NCBI RefSeq assembly: GCF_932526225.1 | Contig: NC_064047.1 | Coordinates: 12,224,460-12,288,459, forward strand | Reading direction: 5' to 3' | DNA length: 64,000 bases | Origin: Nematostella vectensis | Taxonomy: Eukaryota; Cnidaria; Anthozoa; Actiniaria; Edwardsiidae | Shown: positions 55,701 to 64,000 of the stretch, piece after piece | How positions within the stretch are numbered: position 1 is the first letter of the stretch | Layout of the letters: each line of letters starts with the position of its first letter | Program-made: the position numbers and the translations under genes | The notes under the pieces: generated by a model | Told to the model about the DNA's origin: nothing | Database searches by the model: none | What the model saw: the letters and a program-made list of their open reading frames with translations, nothing else

Positions 55701-56260
55701 CACATCCTTTAGAATTGTAATAGCTTAACAATTCTCTGCGTTACGTTGCTTAAGTTCCATACTGAAATTGCTCCGAGTTTTAGCACTGAAGTCATAATAC
55801 AGAGGTGCTGCACCCTCTTACTTCTTACGGCGCATGTATGTTACAAAATAGAACAAAACGCCGTCAAGATTTACCGTTGGAGCGACGGCTTCAAGAACGG
55901 CGCGCGCGCTCACGAAGTGTTCTCACAACACGGCGTTGTCCCGCGACGGCAAATCTAGAACAGCATTTTCCTATTCTACGTGCGCCGCCAGAACGTCCTT
56001 GCGTAAGGTCTCTGTTTTATAAAGTAAAACGATACAAAAAAGCAGCCTAACTTCGACTTACCGAAGATTTGTAACACTTCTGCATCGTAAAGTCTTGGTG
56101 TGTCTGCTGCCTTCTCTCTGTATACAACAGATACCACACAACCCTGGCGCAAAACTTCGCCTGTCTTAGGGATGATATCACTTCCCCTTAAAACCGTAAA
56201 CTCGCGACGATCCTCCGCGTTGTTTACCCACTCAACAACAACAAATTTCTTTGAGGTCAT
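52625..56260 (-). CDS. BEN-domain-like nuclear protein gene, eight exons, one apparent 1-nt frameshift
   Basis: Exons on the minus strand: 56260-56062, 55515-55450, 55206-55120, 54567-54506, 54356-53515, 53144-53103, 52971-52809 and 52737-52625. Phases run 1,1,1,0,(0),0,1,stop and all agree except within exon 5. The protein has an N-terminal module (KFVVVEWVNNAEDRREFTVL), a basic segment with PRPKKRKP (nuclear localisation candidate), a long Pro/Ser/Thr-rich part, and a coiled coil (LKAEVETLKQEVKNLKRKLK). The C-terminal block has LLSDLFTEEELMRCTLKGKG and VLDSNKLQMIYG, which I read as a BEN domain (DNA-binding fold in chromatin proteins; inferred from L..LF..EEL....GK.....LD..K). A role in transcription is inference. 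Confidence 0.75.
52809..52971 (-). CDS. BEN-like gene exon 7 (BEN-like domain, first part)
   Basis: 163 nt, phase 0 in, 1 out. It encodes SQQKQKIKYLLKPLEGVKRL, then LLSDLFTEEELMRCTLKGKG and RSRDVLDSNKLQMIY. Acceptor TTCTTTACAG, donor TATG|GTGAGT. It matches the LF..EEL and LD..K spacing of BEN domains. Confidence 0.7.
53103..53144 (-). CDS. BEN-like gene exon 6
   Basis: 42 nt, phase 0-0, encoding VNKDVPVEDQPSPV. Acceptor TTTTTATAG, donor GTG|GTACGT. Confidence 0.6.
53515..54250. repeat. Coding tandem repeat inside BEN-like exon 5
   Basis: Between about 53910 and 54190 several diverged units of roughly 40-50 bp occur, based on (plus strand) ATTAGATTGACGCGGAGGGG GTGTGATTGGTCGTGGGGT. They give a PRPITPPPRQSNT-type protein repeat. 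The frameshift lies at the edge of this repeat. Confidence 0.7.
53515..54356 (-). CDS. BEN-like gene exon 5: Pro-rich region and coiled coil (contains frameshift)
   Basis: Acceptor TTTGTTCAG; donor is a GC type (CTAAAG|GCGAGT). The exon is 842 nt, but phases 0 in and 0 out require a multiple of 3. The missing base maps to about 54154-54161, where the Pro-rich repeat reads CCCCCAC where sister units have TACCCCAC (minus strand). Before it the frame reads PPSNTPQQLTTPPHQSN; after it the Pro-rich frame (TPRPITPPPRQSN) leads into LKAEVETLKQEVKNLKRKLK. It could be a true lesion, a polymorphism or an assembly error. Confidence 0.65.
54506..54567 (-). CDS. BEN-like gene exon 4
   Basis: 62 nt, phase 1 in, phase 0 out. 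It encodes ANKRPKSNKSKSGDVRTPKP plus Lys. Lys/Arg-rich, likely disordered. Acceptor GATTGCAG, donor CTAAG|GTAATT. Confidence 0.65.
55120..55206 (-). CDS. BEN-like gene exon 3 (basic NLS-like segment)
   Basis: 87 nt, phase 1-1. It encodes ETPRPKKRKPCQKVV and SLNDETSGGKH. PRPKKRKP is a classical monopartite nuclear localisation pattern. Confidence 0.65.
55450..55515 (-). CDS. BEN-like gene exon 2
   Basis: 66 nt, phase 1-1. It encodes DSQRKAKQFENELLERGNDS with flanking residues. Acceptor GTATTTCAG, donor CAAG|GTAACA. Confidence 0.65.
56062..56260 (-). CDS. BEN-like gene exon 1
   Basis: Starts at ATG (56260) and ends at donor TTCG|GTAAGT, phase 1. It encodes a compact 66-residue module beginning MTSKKFVVVEWVNN and ending RLYDAEVLQIF. 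An EW....F.VL...DI...G.VL..G..V...Y core suggests a small beta-rich domain. I do not recognise it by name. Confidence 0.7.
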
Positions 56261-56592
56261 TTTGACTATGATCAGTTAAAGATTCGATAAAATTCACAGC
56301 ACGGAGATTTGCTAAGGAAATATAACCGGTACAATCCACCTACGAAAACCAGTACAAGTCGGCGATGTCCCTGGCAGCCAGCAAGGGGTGAATGACGTAT
56401 GCAAAAAGGCGGATTCTGATTGGGTGATGTTGATTACAGAACGTAAGATCGTGTCCAGGGGTCCAATGTTCATCAAGATTCTTTCATCACATTGCGTTAT
56501 TGCGAAACAAAACAAGCAGATGTGTCAGGATGTGCTATAAGGATAAATCAGAGGAACGACAAACTGCGCCAAAATGAGTCCAAGGTAAAAGC
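56261..56592. promoter_or_regulatory. Candidate bidirectional promoter between BEN-like and C2H2 genes
   Basis: 332 bp separates two divergent start codons. No TATA box stands out in a decisive place. The short ATGAGTCCAAGG near 56573 is either a tiny upstream ORF or a miniature first exon. The promoter role is inferred from geometry alone. Confidence 0.4.
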
Positions 56593-56767
56593 ATGGCAAG
56601 ACCTCTATCGGAGAAATGTAATGAAAATCCACCCCCCGGCCCGCTCTACCAGAAAATTTTTGCAAACAACAAAAAGACATACTTGTGTACCCTGTGTAAT
56701 CGATCTTTGTCAAGACTTCAGCGCCTAGACGAACATTTACAAAAGATTCATGGTAAACGAGACTCAA
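56593..56767 (+). CDS. C2H2 zinc-finger protein, first coding exon
   Basis: The first ATG in this frame is at 56593, with an in-frame stop shortly before. The exon ends in phase 1 at donor CTCAA|GTAAGT. It encodes a leader containing NPPPGPLYQKIFANNKKT, then YLCTLCNRSLSRLQRLDEHL and QKIHGKRDS. This is a C-x2-C-x12-H-x4-H C2H2 finger (nucleic-acid or protein binding). It is head-to-head with the BEN-like gene, 332 bp from ATG to ATG. Downstream exons were not recognised in the window. Confidence 0.55.
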
Positions 56768-57149
56768 GTAAGTACCTTAAGGTTTATGCTATAGTGTCTA
56801 AATGGGTTGGAAGTTTATAACATAGACCCATTAGAATAACCATAAACATGTCTAAAATTCAAGATCAAAATTTTGATAGATTCTTAACAATGGTTAATCC
56901 TTGCTATTAGACTCCGGTCGAGTTTCAGTCGAGCATGTATTTGCCAGGATTAGTCAGGGGTGTAGGAGGGTTTTAATTGGCGGTCGACTTTCTATGGTCT
57001 ATGGAGTCTAAGCAAGGTTAACAAAATGCAAAAGTTTGTATCATTTAAGGGCTTGATTCACAATGTTGATACAAGTACAGCGGGCCGGAATTAAGTTTGG
57101 TTCTAATGATTATTTATGAGTTTCTTAATAACAGACCTTTACCCACGTG
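56768..57149. other. Putative intron of the C2H2 gene, nothing recognised
   Basis: AT-rich DNA after the C2H2 donor. No second finger or domain seen. Confidence 0.35.
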
Positions 57150-57558
57150 AGGCCTACTCGACTGCTGCGCAGACTGCTTTTTATAGTCTCAAATGGAAAT
57201 GATAATAATGACACAAGGTAATATTTATAAGAAAATTAAACATTTGACAGGGATAAGATATTTCCTTTATATTTACCATGAGGTTATACAGTATTGAGTA
57301 AATGTTCTCAGCTAATAATTGAAGCCTTTTGATTGGTAACGAAGCCTTTTGATTGAGCATGCTGTAGTAAATAAAAATTATAATTAGCTACGAGCATTAA
57401 TTCAATACTGTAAAATGCTCATGGTAAATAAAAAGTTTATATATGAGGAATAACTGTCCCTTGAAATGTCCAATTTTCTTACAAATATTACATTGTGCAT
57501 TATTATTATTTCAATAATAAGAAAATAAAAAGCAGTCTGCGCAGCAGTCGAGTAGGCC
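57150..57558. mobile_element. Inverted-repeat element with 35-bp perfect arms
   Basis: The left arm AGGCCTACTCGACTGCTGCG CAGACTGCTTTTTAT (57150-57184) is exactly complementary to the right arm ending GTCGAGTAGGCC (57525-57558). The interior is AT-rich without coding capacity. A non-autonomous DNA transposon is the likely class. Confidence 0.75.
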
Positions 57559-57639
57559 GAAGGCCTACGAGACGGAACCAGTGGGCGATGCCATACTTGC
57601 CAAAAGAAAGCATTTTGATTGGTATGATTGGGCATCCAT

Positions 57640-58340
57640 TTGCCACAAAGCCCTATGCCTTGGCCATGGTACTTGCAGTGCTATGTGTCTGCTATGTATG
57701 GTGGACCACCCCTTCCCCTTACTTTTCACCATATCCACCATTTCCACTATATCCACCATTTGCCACATACTCCTATCCCTTGGCCATGTTACTTGCAGTG
57801 TTGACTGTCTGCTATGTATGGTGGACCACCCCTCCCCCTTACTCTTCACCATATCCACCATTTTCACCAAATCCACCATTTGCCACATAGCCCTATCCCT
57901 TGGCCGTGGTACTTGCAGTGCTATGTGTCTGCTATATGTATGGTGGACCACCCCTCCCCCTTACTTTTCACCATATCCACCATAGCCACCATTTGCCACA
58001 TAGCCCTATGCCTTGGCCATGGTACTTGCAGTGCTATGTGTCTGCTATAGGTATGGTGGACCACCCCTCCACCTAGCTTTTCACCATATCCACCATATCC
58101 ACCATTTGCCACATAGCTCTATGATTTGGTCATGGTACTTGCATGCAGTGTGGATTGTCTGCTTTATGTATGGTGGACCACCTCTCCCCCTTACTTTTCA
58201 CCATATCCACCATTCCCATCATATCCACCATTTGCCACATACTCCTATCCCTTGGCCATGCTACTTGCAGTGTTGACTGTCTGCTATATGTATGGTGGAC
58301 CAGCCTCACCATATCCACGATTGTATCAGCCCTATTCCTA
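57640..58340. repeat. Minisatellite, about 115-125 bp period, 6 copies
   Basis: Each unit contains CCTTGGCCATGGTACTTGCA, GTCTGCTATGTATGGTGGAC and a CACCATATCCACCAT core with its own short internal repetition. Units start near 57656, 57776, 57896, 58011, 58125 and 58251. All the open frames here (CYVWWTTPSPYF, HHIHHLPH) are by-products. Confidence 0.9.
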
Positions 58341-58624
58341 AAGCCTTGGTACTTGTAATTCTGAATAGACAGTATATATGCTAAGTATGGGTCTATAGGA
58401 CCATCCCTCCCCTTAAGTTCTACGCTGCAGTGTTATTTTACCATTTGGCCGTTTGCCACTAGTGCTTGACAAATGGCCATTTTGAAATGGCCAATGGCCA
58501 ATGTGAGACAGTGTTGGACAACCCTCTACAGAAGTTAGTTTTCACTCAGATAACTTTAATAGATAAAGCAATTTAGTTAAATACCTTTAGTTCATTCTTT
58601 TATATTCAGATCACGTCAAGATTA
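58341..58624. other. No gene recognised
   Basis: Contains a short run of CCATTTGGCCGTTTGCC/ATGGCCATTTTGAAATGGCC-type motifs (58440-58500), otherwise unremarkable. Confidence 0.35.
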
Positions 58625-59180
58625 GGGGGGTGAATAGGGGTATGTAAATCCGCCGATCCGCTACATTTTTGGAGCAAATCTGTGGATCCGCATAATTTTT
58701 TTAGATTCGCATGGTTTCACAAAACAATAGCATCGATTGAAATTTATTTAAAATCCGAAATTCGACCGTCGAAGCAGTCAAAACCCGAAATCCGCGCCAG
58801 AATTGTGAAAAGATCCGTGATCTGCCGTACTCCCAAAATCCGCCAATCCGCTAGAATAATAATAACAATCCGTAATCCGTGAGCATTTCGGGGCCGAATC
58901 CGCCAATCCGCTAGAATAATAATAACAATCCGTAATCCGTGAGCATTTCGGGGCCGAATCCGCCATTCCGCTAGACTAATAATAACAATCCGTAATCCGT
59001 GAGCATTTCGGGGCCGAATCCGCCAATCCGCTAGAATAATAATAACAATCCGTAATCCGTGGGCATTTCGGGGCCGAATCCGCCATTCCGCTAGACTAAT
59101 AATAACAATCCGTAATCCGTGAGCATTTCGGGGCCGAATCCGCCAATCTGCGAACCTATTCACCCCCCCCCCCCCCCCCC
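58625..59180. mobile_element. Element with GGGGGTGAATAGG inverted ends and an internal 60-bp tandem repeat
   Basis: Left end GGGGGGTGAATAGG at 58625-58638; right end CCTATTCACCCCCC... at 59155-59180 with an extended poly-C. The interior is built on AATCCGCCAATCCGCTAGAA. From 58841 to about 59146 it forms five 60-bp units with no length change. Unit variants alternate near the end (CGCCAATCCG / CGCCATTCCG). Confidence 0.7.
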
Positions 59181-59573
59181 GATTAGGTATTGAAGCTGTC
59201 TCTAACTGAATAAAGTAGTCAGCTCGTTTCTATGTCCCTCTTTATACGCTACGGGTCTACACGTGTTGCAAATGTATAAACACAACGAAATGTGGCGTAA
59301 TTAATTCAAGTGAGCACGACTTTCCACAATAACTTGATAGAAAGTAAAGCTATGGAAAATTTGCAGCAATGAAATCGCCAATTAGGCCTTGATTATGCAC
59401 AAATACATAAATCGTATATGTGAAATTCTGAATTCCGATGCAATGATTTGCGATGACGTCACAGAATTGCATACTTCGCATAAGGAAAAGGCTTCGGTAA
59501 GATCATAGTGATCATCAATGCAGATTTCTCGGGACGACGAAAAAAATAGTTGCATTTTATGACTGGGCTACCA
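59181..59573. other. No feature recognised
   Basis: AT-rich, no domain-bearing frame. Confidence 0.4.
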
Positions 59574-59653
59574 TACCCTGGTTCCAGAGCCTCGAACGTC
59601 TCTCTAGTGGCCAGCCACTAAATAGAGACGTTCGAAGCTTTGGAACCAGGGTA
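59574..59653. mobile_element. 80-bp near-perfect palindrome (family P, copy 1)
   Basis: TACCCTGGTTCCAGAGCCTC on the left mirrors GAAGCTTTGGAACCAGGGTA on the right. The centre TAGTGGCCAGCCACTA is itself a perfect inverted repeat around CA. It would fold into one long hairpin. Confidence 0.85.
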
Positions 59654-60135
59654 GGGCTACCACAGGTATCCCAGTAAAAAAAAACTAAAGTTGTTGTGTG
59701 TTTGTGATGGGTGGGGGTGGGGGGATTTAGACATTCCAAAAAAGGGGCGGCGGAGCTGTCGTTAAACACCACCAGGCCAGGTGACAATTTAATTTCGAGC
59801 CCATTTTCAGGTGTGTAAATAATATTGTATAGGGTGGACTGGGGGCATGCTCCACCGTGAAAATGTTGCCATTTTTAAATATGTGAAATGCTAATTTTCG
59901 TTAAAACCTCAATAGAGAACAGCATCATTAGCTCCTTGCCGACTGAAATCTTATTTACATATCTTTTTATACCACCAATCGGAAAAGTTAATAGGGGGGG
60001 GGACTTCGACATGAATGAAAATAGTAGAGGCAGCACTTTAAGGGATAATGATTTTCAACGCCTGCCAAACGAAAGTTATAAAAGTGCAAACAGAAAGCGC
60101 ATCATATTAATTTATCTATTTTGTAGGGGGTCTTA

Positions 60136-60260
60136 TACCCCGGTCCCAGGGCCTCGAGCGTCCTTCTATTCAGTGGCCAGCGAGGTTGAGACGTCTCAAC
60201 CTCGTCTCAACCTCGCTGGCTACTAAATAGAGAGACGCACGAGGCTCTGGGACCAGGGTA
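60136..60260. mobile_element. 125-bp palindrome (family P, copy 2)
   Basis: TACCCCGGTCCCAGGGCCTC on the left mirrors GAGGCTCTGGGACCAGGGTA on the right. The arms extend through TGGCCAGCGAGGTTGAGACG. Same family as the palindrome at 59574 but with longer inner arms. Confidence 0.85.
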
Positions 60261-60604
60261 GGGGTCTTGGGCTCTCCCCAGTAAAAATTTTGAAATTCCA
60301 GTTCTAGGAGACTCGAAAATTGACCAGAATGCCTGTTTAAAAAATAAGGCCCTCCCCTAGACCCTGTATCAAAAATGACGATATAACTCATAGATGTCTA
60401 TTTGCTTGAATTCGTTTGTCCTTAGAAATTTTTCACTAACGCAGGTGGGAAGCCTGTGCTGTGACAACGCTAAGTTTGATTGAATGTTCCTCCCGTTGCA
60501 TTGTTTGTACAACTTCGTCAACGGCTACTGAGCTCAATAATAGAATCTAGGAGGAAAAGAAAAATATTGCACATTATGTGAGGCGAGAGAATTCTTTGCC
60601 ATCA
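60261..60604. other. Upstream DNA of the second TRIM gene
   Basis: No coding frame. Similarity with the region upstream of the first TRIM gene begins near the end of this stretch (CACCGCTGTTTGCTTCTGTT at 60610). Confidence 0.4.
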
Positions 60605-63600
60605 GAGACACCGCTGTTTGCTTCTGTTTTGTTTAGTTCCGCATGTGACTGCTGAGCTCGCCTTGCGTGACAGGGGGCGGTCTGAGTGACTGCGTGGGGG
60701 ACTAGGGTCTAGATTCCTTTGCGTCTTTCCCGAAGGGTTGATCAGACGCTTCCATTGTAAGTTGAGATTCTTCTGAGAAGATTTCGACTAGAAACAGGTA
60801 TTTATATCGCCTATTTCCACCCTATTTTGGCTATATTACCTATTTCATTATTGTATGGGGTCTAAAAGTGGATCGATTCATTTGTCTTCAGCTGATAACT
60901 CTTGAGAGGTAAAATCACTTCCGCTTTCGATTCGATTCCACTAAAATTTCGAAAGACTCGAAAGGTTTCCGAGTAAAAAAAATCTATATTAAATGTACCT
61001 TTTGTTCCAAACGTTGTGTTTAGTATATTGGCAGTCTATATTTGAATTATTATGTGTTGTCTTATTCGTTGTTGTTGTTACAATGCTGTACATTAAAGGT
61101 CGGTACAGCTAGATATGCTCACTCTAGCTGAATCGTTTACCTTATAACACTTTATTTTCGCGTCAATTTAAACAGCCTCTGTCAGGTGCCATTTTATCAT
61201 CCTAGCAAAGTACCAAAGTGTGAAGAAGCATCCATTTCCATCGGCTGATTTGTGATATTTTCGATTTAAAAAAAATTAAAAATTCGCGAAAATAAAGCAT
61301 AGCTGTCAACTCTCCCGCATTAGGCGGATGTCACAAGATTTTGAACCTAATAACATTAATTTTTGTGTGAATGTTCATACATTCTGCATCCACTGTATTC
61401 ACTCGCATTGGCGTTGGTTTTTTTCACATATTTACTGTATCTCACCCGATTTTACAAGATTTCTGTGCAAGTTTGATTGACAGCTATGATAAAGTGATAT
61501 GGCCTTTGGGTGAAATATTTGTCGTTTTATAAGCTTTTTGCAAACACCTTGACTTTGACAATTCTGAACTGTATTTACAGGTTTTTGTGGAACTAAATTT
61601 AGCCCACGCATGTCTTTGTTACAGTTTTGATGAATGAAGCACATTCTAAATCACTTGCTTTACTTGAGTTTATTGTCTCAAAATGGCAAGATTGCAAAAA
61701 TAAAGTGACTTTTTATGAAAATAGCGAAAATAAAGTGTCGCCCAATAACAACATTTTAAAATCGTGAAATTTTGACGTCGCCAATAAGGTGTAATAAGGG
61801 TTTAGTTTCAATTAAAGATTGTTTATTTTCGTTGTTCTCTGGTGGACAGGTACAGTGATTTCTGATTTTTTTAAATTGTTATTTTTTTGGGTTTGCCACT
61901 CAAAAAAGTCACATGATCTTTTAGCACAAGTCGCCTATTCACGAAACAGTCAGAAATTAAACAAGAAAGCTATGAAAATAGTTGAGTTTGCTTGATGGTG
62001 GATGGATGGGGTGCTAAATTAAAGTAGTGTTACAGATTCTCTAGCCTTCAAAAGTGTAATTCCCATATTGGTCACTGGGAAGGGGTAAATTGGCCAAATT
62101 GCCATTGACTTATCTTCAAACTTCTAGCTGTTTTACTGCTCATCCAATAGCTAAGTCCAAATATCTGTTGTTTGGAGTCGTTCATGAGTTTTAGGAAGCA
62201 ACTGAAGGTAAAGTGATCACAATTAAAATTTGGCAATGTAACAATAATCTCATTGATAAGCTGGGTTATTTTTCATAGTAAGTAAATAAGTAAGTATATA
62301 TACTGTATGTCCAACTTTGCATATTCATATTTGTGTTGTCATTTTCCCTTTCCAATTTGTTTGATCATGCAAAGCTTCCAAACATAACGCCGGAATTTAT
62401 AACAAAATAAACAAATATATAACACAGTTTATTCAGCAGACACAAGATTAATCCCTAATTTCTTGAATTATTGTGCATGTTTAGGGATTGCAAACTCCAC
62501 ATGAGAAATGCAAATTTTAAAGTGTTTGTAATGCAGATATTTCTGCATTATTTTTGAGAATTAAAAGGAAATGACCAGAAGGGGCGTGGCTGTGCCCCCA
62601 ATATTTTCTCAATGTTTCTGTATCGTGCCCCCCCCCCCCAATCTTAGGTGGCCTGCTATGCCTCTCGTAGAAAAGGAATAATAAATTTGCTTATGCTTTA
62701 CTTGTTGTTTTTTTAGAAATGACATCTGCCAGTAGGCGCCTCGAGGATGAGGTGACGTGCTCTATATGTATAGAGCACTTCAACGATCCTAGAGTGCTCC
62801 CTTGCTTCCACTCATTTTGTCGGCACTGCCTGGAAGAGCTGGCAGTGCACTCTGAAGGGAGAGGAAAACTTGTGTGCCCCCTCTGTAAGGCGGAATTCCA
62901 GGTAATCTGTCATGCAGAAATTCATCCATTACTTAATGAACACTGGCACAACTGTGTGACAAATGTTTTGCTGTAACAAAGAAATGGATTCAAACGACAA
63001 GTGCATTTCGAAAGAGAAAAGCAAAATTGAATTCTTCTCACAAGAAATTACTTTGAGTATTGAATTATTAAAAGATAAGGATCCCCAAGCTAATGTTGTA
63101 TTTTGCATGTTTCCTTCATAGTTACTGTGGATATATGGGCGTTACAAAAAAAATTGGGACAAAAAATTATAATAAAATACCTTCAAACTTTTCTTACCTG
63201 TTTTTGGACTTGTCATTCACATCCCTGTGAAGTTTCAATTCATTTGGGGCAATATTGAGCAATTGTAGTTCAACTATATTTACAGTAACTATGAATAAAA
63301 CACGTAAAATACAACATTAGCTCGGGGAACCTATGCCCTTCCCTGAAACCATATGCAAACTCCGTTATAACTCTATTTTACTGATTATTGTTCTAGATTT
63401 CCCCAGCAGATGTTCCGAGTTTGAAGGTGAATTTCATGATCAACAGTATTCTCTCTGTTCTTCCTTTGTTGACATCTGACGACTCCAAGAAGAAACCAGC
63501 TTGTGAATCGTGTGATAGTGGTGAGCCTGCCCAAGGGAGATGTAACGAGTGCGATCACTTTGTCTGTGAGCAGTGCATCTCGACTCATAAGAGATTTCGA

Positions 63601-64000
63601 CCAGTGCAACACCACACTATCCTCAGTCTTGATGAGATCAAAAGCGGAAAGTTACTTGCAATGAGCAAGGCTTCCTTCTGCACCAAACACAAGGGTGAAA
63701 AGCTGAAACTGTTTTGCGAATCTTGTAAGGAAGTAATTTGGCGGGACTGTACCGTTGTTGATCATAAAAATCATGATTACCTTTTCACAAGTGATGTTAT
63801 CGCTCGAGAGAAAGAAGAAATATTGGGAAGAGCAAAAAAGGTTGCATCAAAACTCACCGATATTGAACAGGCGATGGCATTGGTAGAAGAGGCTCAACAT
63901 CATCTCGAGGAAAATAAACGTGCTACCAGAAGGGATCTGGATGCGTTCATTGATAAGCAGATAGGTACTCTTGAGAAGATGCGATCTGATCTTAAAGGGG
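60605..64000 (+). CDS. Second TRIM gene, paralogue of TRIM-TLDc (partial, runs off the window)
   Basis: Composite of a putative leader exon (to 60756), a RING exon (62719-62901) and a B-box/coiled-coil exon (63397 to beyond 64000). Exon phases and the surrounding intron sequence match the first copy at 30.3-34.3 kb, so the whole 5' half including upstream DNA was duplicated. Coding identity by eye is very high, with few replacements. One is a lost zinc ligand in B-box 2 (Cys to Trp). Whether a TLDc part follows cannot be seen. Confidence 0.85.
60656..60756 (+). other. Putative 5'UTR exon of the second TRIM gene
   Basis: GCTCGCCTTGCGTGACAGGG onward is near-identical to 30360-30475 and ends at the same donor CCATT|GTAAGTTGAG. 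Confidence 0.5.
60757..62718. other. Intron 1 of the second TRIM gene
   Basis: Shares recognisable stretches with intron 1 of the first copy (for example GGCAGTCTATATTTGAATTA near 61030 and the CTCCACATGAGAAATG block near 62495). It lacks the Penelope-like fragment. No gene inside. Confidence 0.5.
62719..62901 (+). CDS. Second TRIM gene exon: RING finger
   Basis: 61 codons, ATG 4 bases after acceptor TTTTTTTAG, donor CAG|GTAATC, phase 0. Complete C3HC4 set (CSIC, LPCFHSFCRHC, CPLC). It differs from copy 1 by a missing Ala at residue 2 and Leu/Ile, Leu/Phe, Lys/Arg and Ser/Ala changes. Confidence 0.85.
63397..64000 (+). CDS. Second TRIM gene exon: B-boxes and coiled coil (3' end outside the window)
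   Basis: Acceptor TTGTTCTAG, phase 0, open to the window end. B-box 1 ligands are intact. B-box 2 reads CTKH...FCESC...IWRDC...DHKNH, so the first Cys of the second CxxC pair is Trp (codon 63739-63741). Copy 1 has ICRYC. The coiled coil begins as in copy 1. The domain may bind only one zinc or be misfolded. Confidence 0.8.
   Translation, partial: MSPADVPSLKVNFMINSILSVLPLLTSDDSKKKPACESCDSGEPAQGRCNECDHFVCEQCISTHKRFRPVQHHTILSLDEIKSGKLLAMSKASFCTKHKGEKLKLFCESCKEVIWRDCTVVDHKNHDYLFTSDVIAREKEEILGRAKKVASKLTDIEQAMALVEEAQHHLEENKRATRRDLDAFIDKQIGTLEKMRSDLKG

Noticed and set aside
57495-58358. CYVWWTTPSPYF / HHIHHLPH open frames
   Set aside because: Overlapping frames in a minisatellite, with no conserved domain and frames that swap at unit boundaries.
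58744-59163. Minus-strand repeat protein RPRNAHGLRIVIIILADWRI
   Set aside because: By-product of the 60-bp tandem array in the inverted-end element.

Overview
The window looks like a repeat-rich, intron-rich animal genome. The gene families point to a cnidarian, most likely an anthozoan (inference): TRIM RING/B-box proteins fused to a TLDc domain, a SEA-domain receptor, a BEN-like nuclear protein, and BEL/Pao, Ty3/gypsy, DIRS and Penelope-like retroelement relics. No rRNA, tRNA or CRISPR array was recognised. All gene models were built by hand from splice sites and intron phase.

Region 1-16.3 kb (+) is the 3' part of a large type I membrane-receptor gene. It begins with an EGF-like exon (1-102). 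It continues with 25 apparently splice-competent mini-exons of 48 or 54 nt, all phase 1 to phase 1, encoding a Thr/Ser/Pro-rich stalk (consensus [16 protein letters not shown]). It ends with a three-exon SEA domain and a last exon with one membrane helix and a tyrosine-rich tail. The tail contains an ITAM-type spacing (YEEL, six residues, YQTL), an NPxY motif and YxN motifs. The mini-exons were multiplied by two independent tandem duplications (three copies of about 2.1 kb, then about four and a half of about 1.52 kb). Decayed exons that lost a donor, lost an acceptor or gained a stop lie between good ones. This is the most interesting system in the window.

Region 16.3-30.3 kb is a retroelement graveyard. 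It holds a BEL/Pao element on the minus strand (gag, zinc knuckle and pol start at 25.0-27.4 kb; RT end, RNase H and integrase at 17.8-19.6 kb). The BEL/Pao is apparently split by a 5'-truncated DIRS element with a tyrosine recombinase (19.9-22.3 kb). A minisatellite and a plus-strand Ty3/gypsy relic (27.9-29.1 kb) are also here.

Region 30.3-40.6 kb (+) is a five-exon TRIM-TLDc gene: 5'UTR exon, RING, B-boxes plus coiled coil, and TLDc in two exons. Its first intron holds a Penelope-like RT fragment. Its last intron holds a 48-bp minisatellite of 56 copies with no net indel. A paralogous TRIM gene starts at about 60.6 kb and runs off the window end. In that copy one B-box 2 zinc ligand is Trp.

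Region 40.6-60.6 kb contains 51-bp and 77-bp minisatellites, a decayed minus-strand Ty3/gypsy element (48.4-50.9 kb), and an eight-exon minus-strand BEN-like gene (52.6-56.3 kb) with one apparent 1-nt frameshift. Head-to-head with that gene is a C2H2 zinc-finger gene start (56.6 kb). Several palindromic or inverted-repeat elements and further minisatellites follow.
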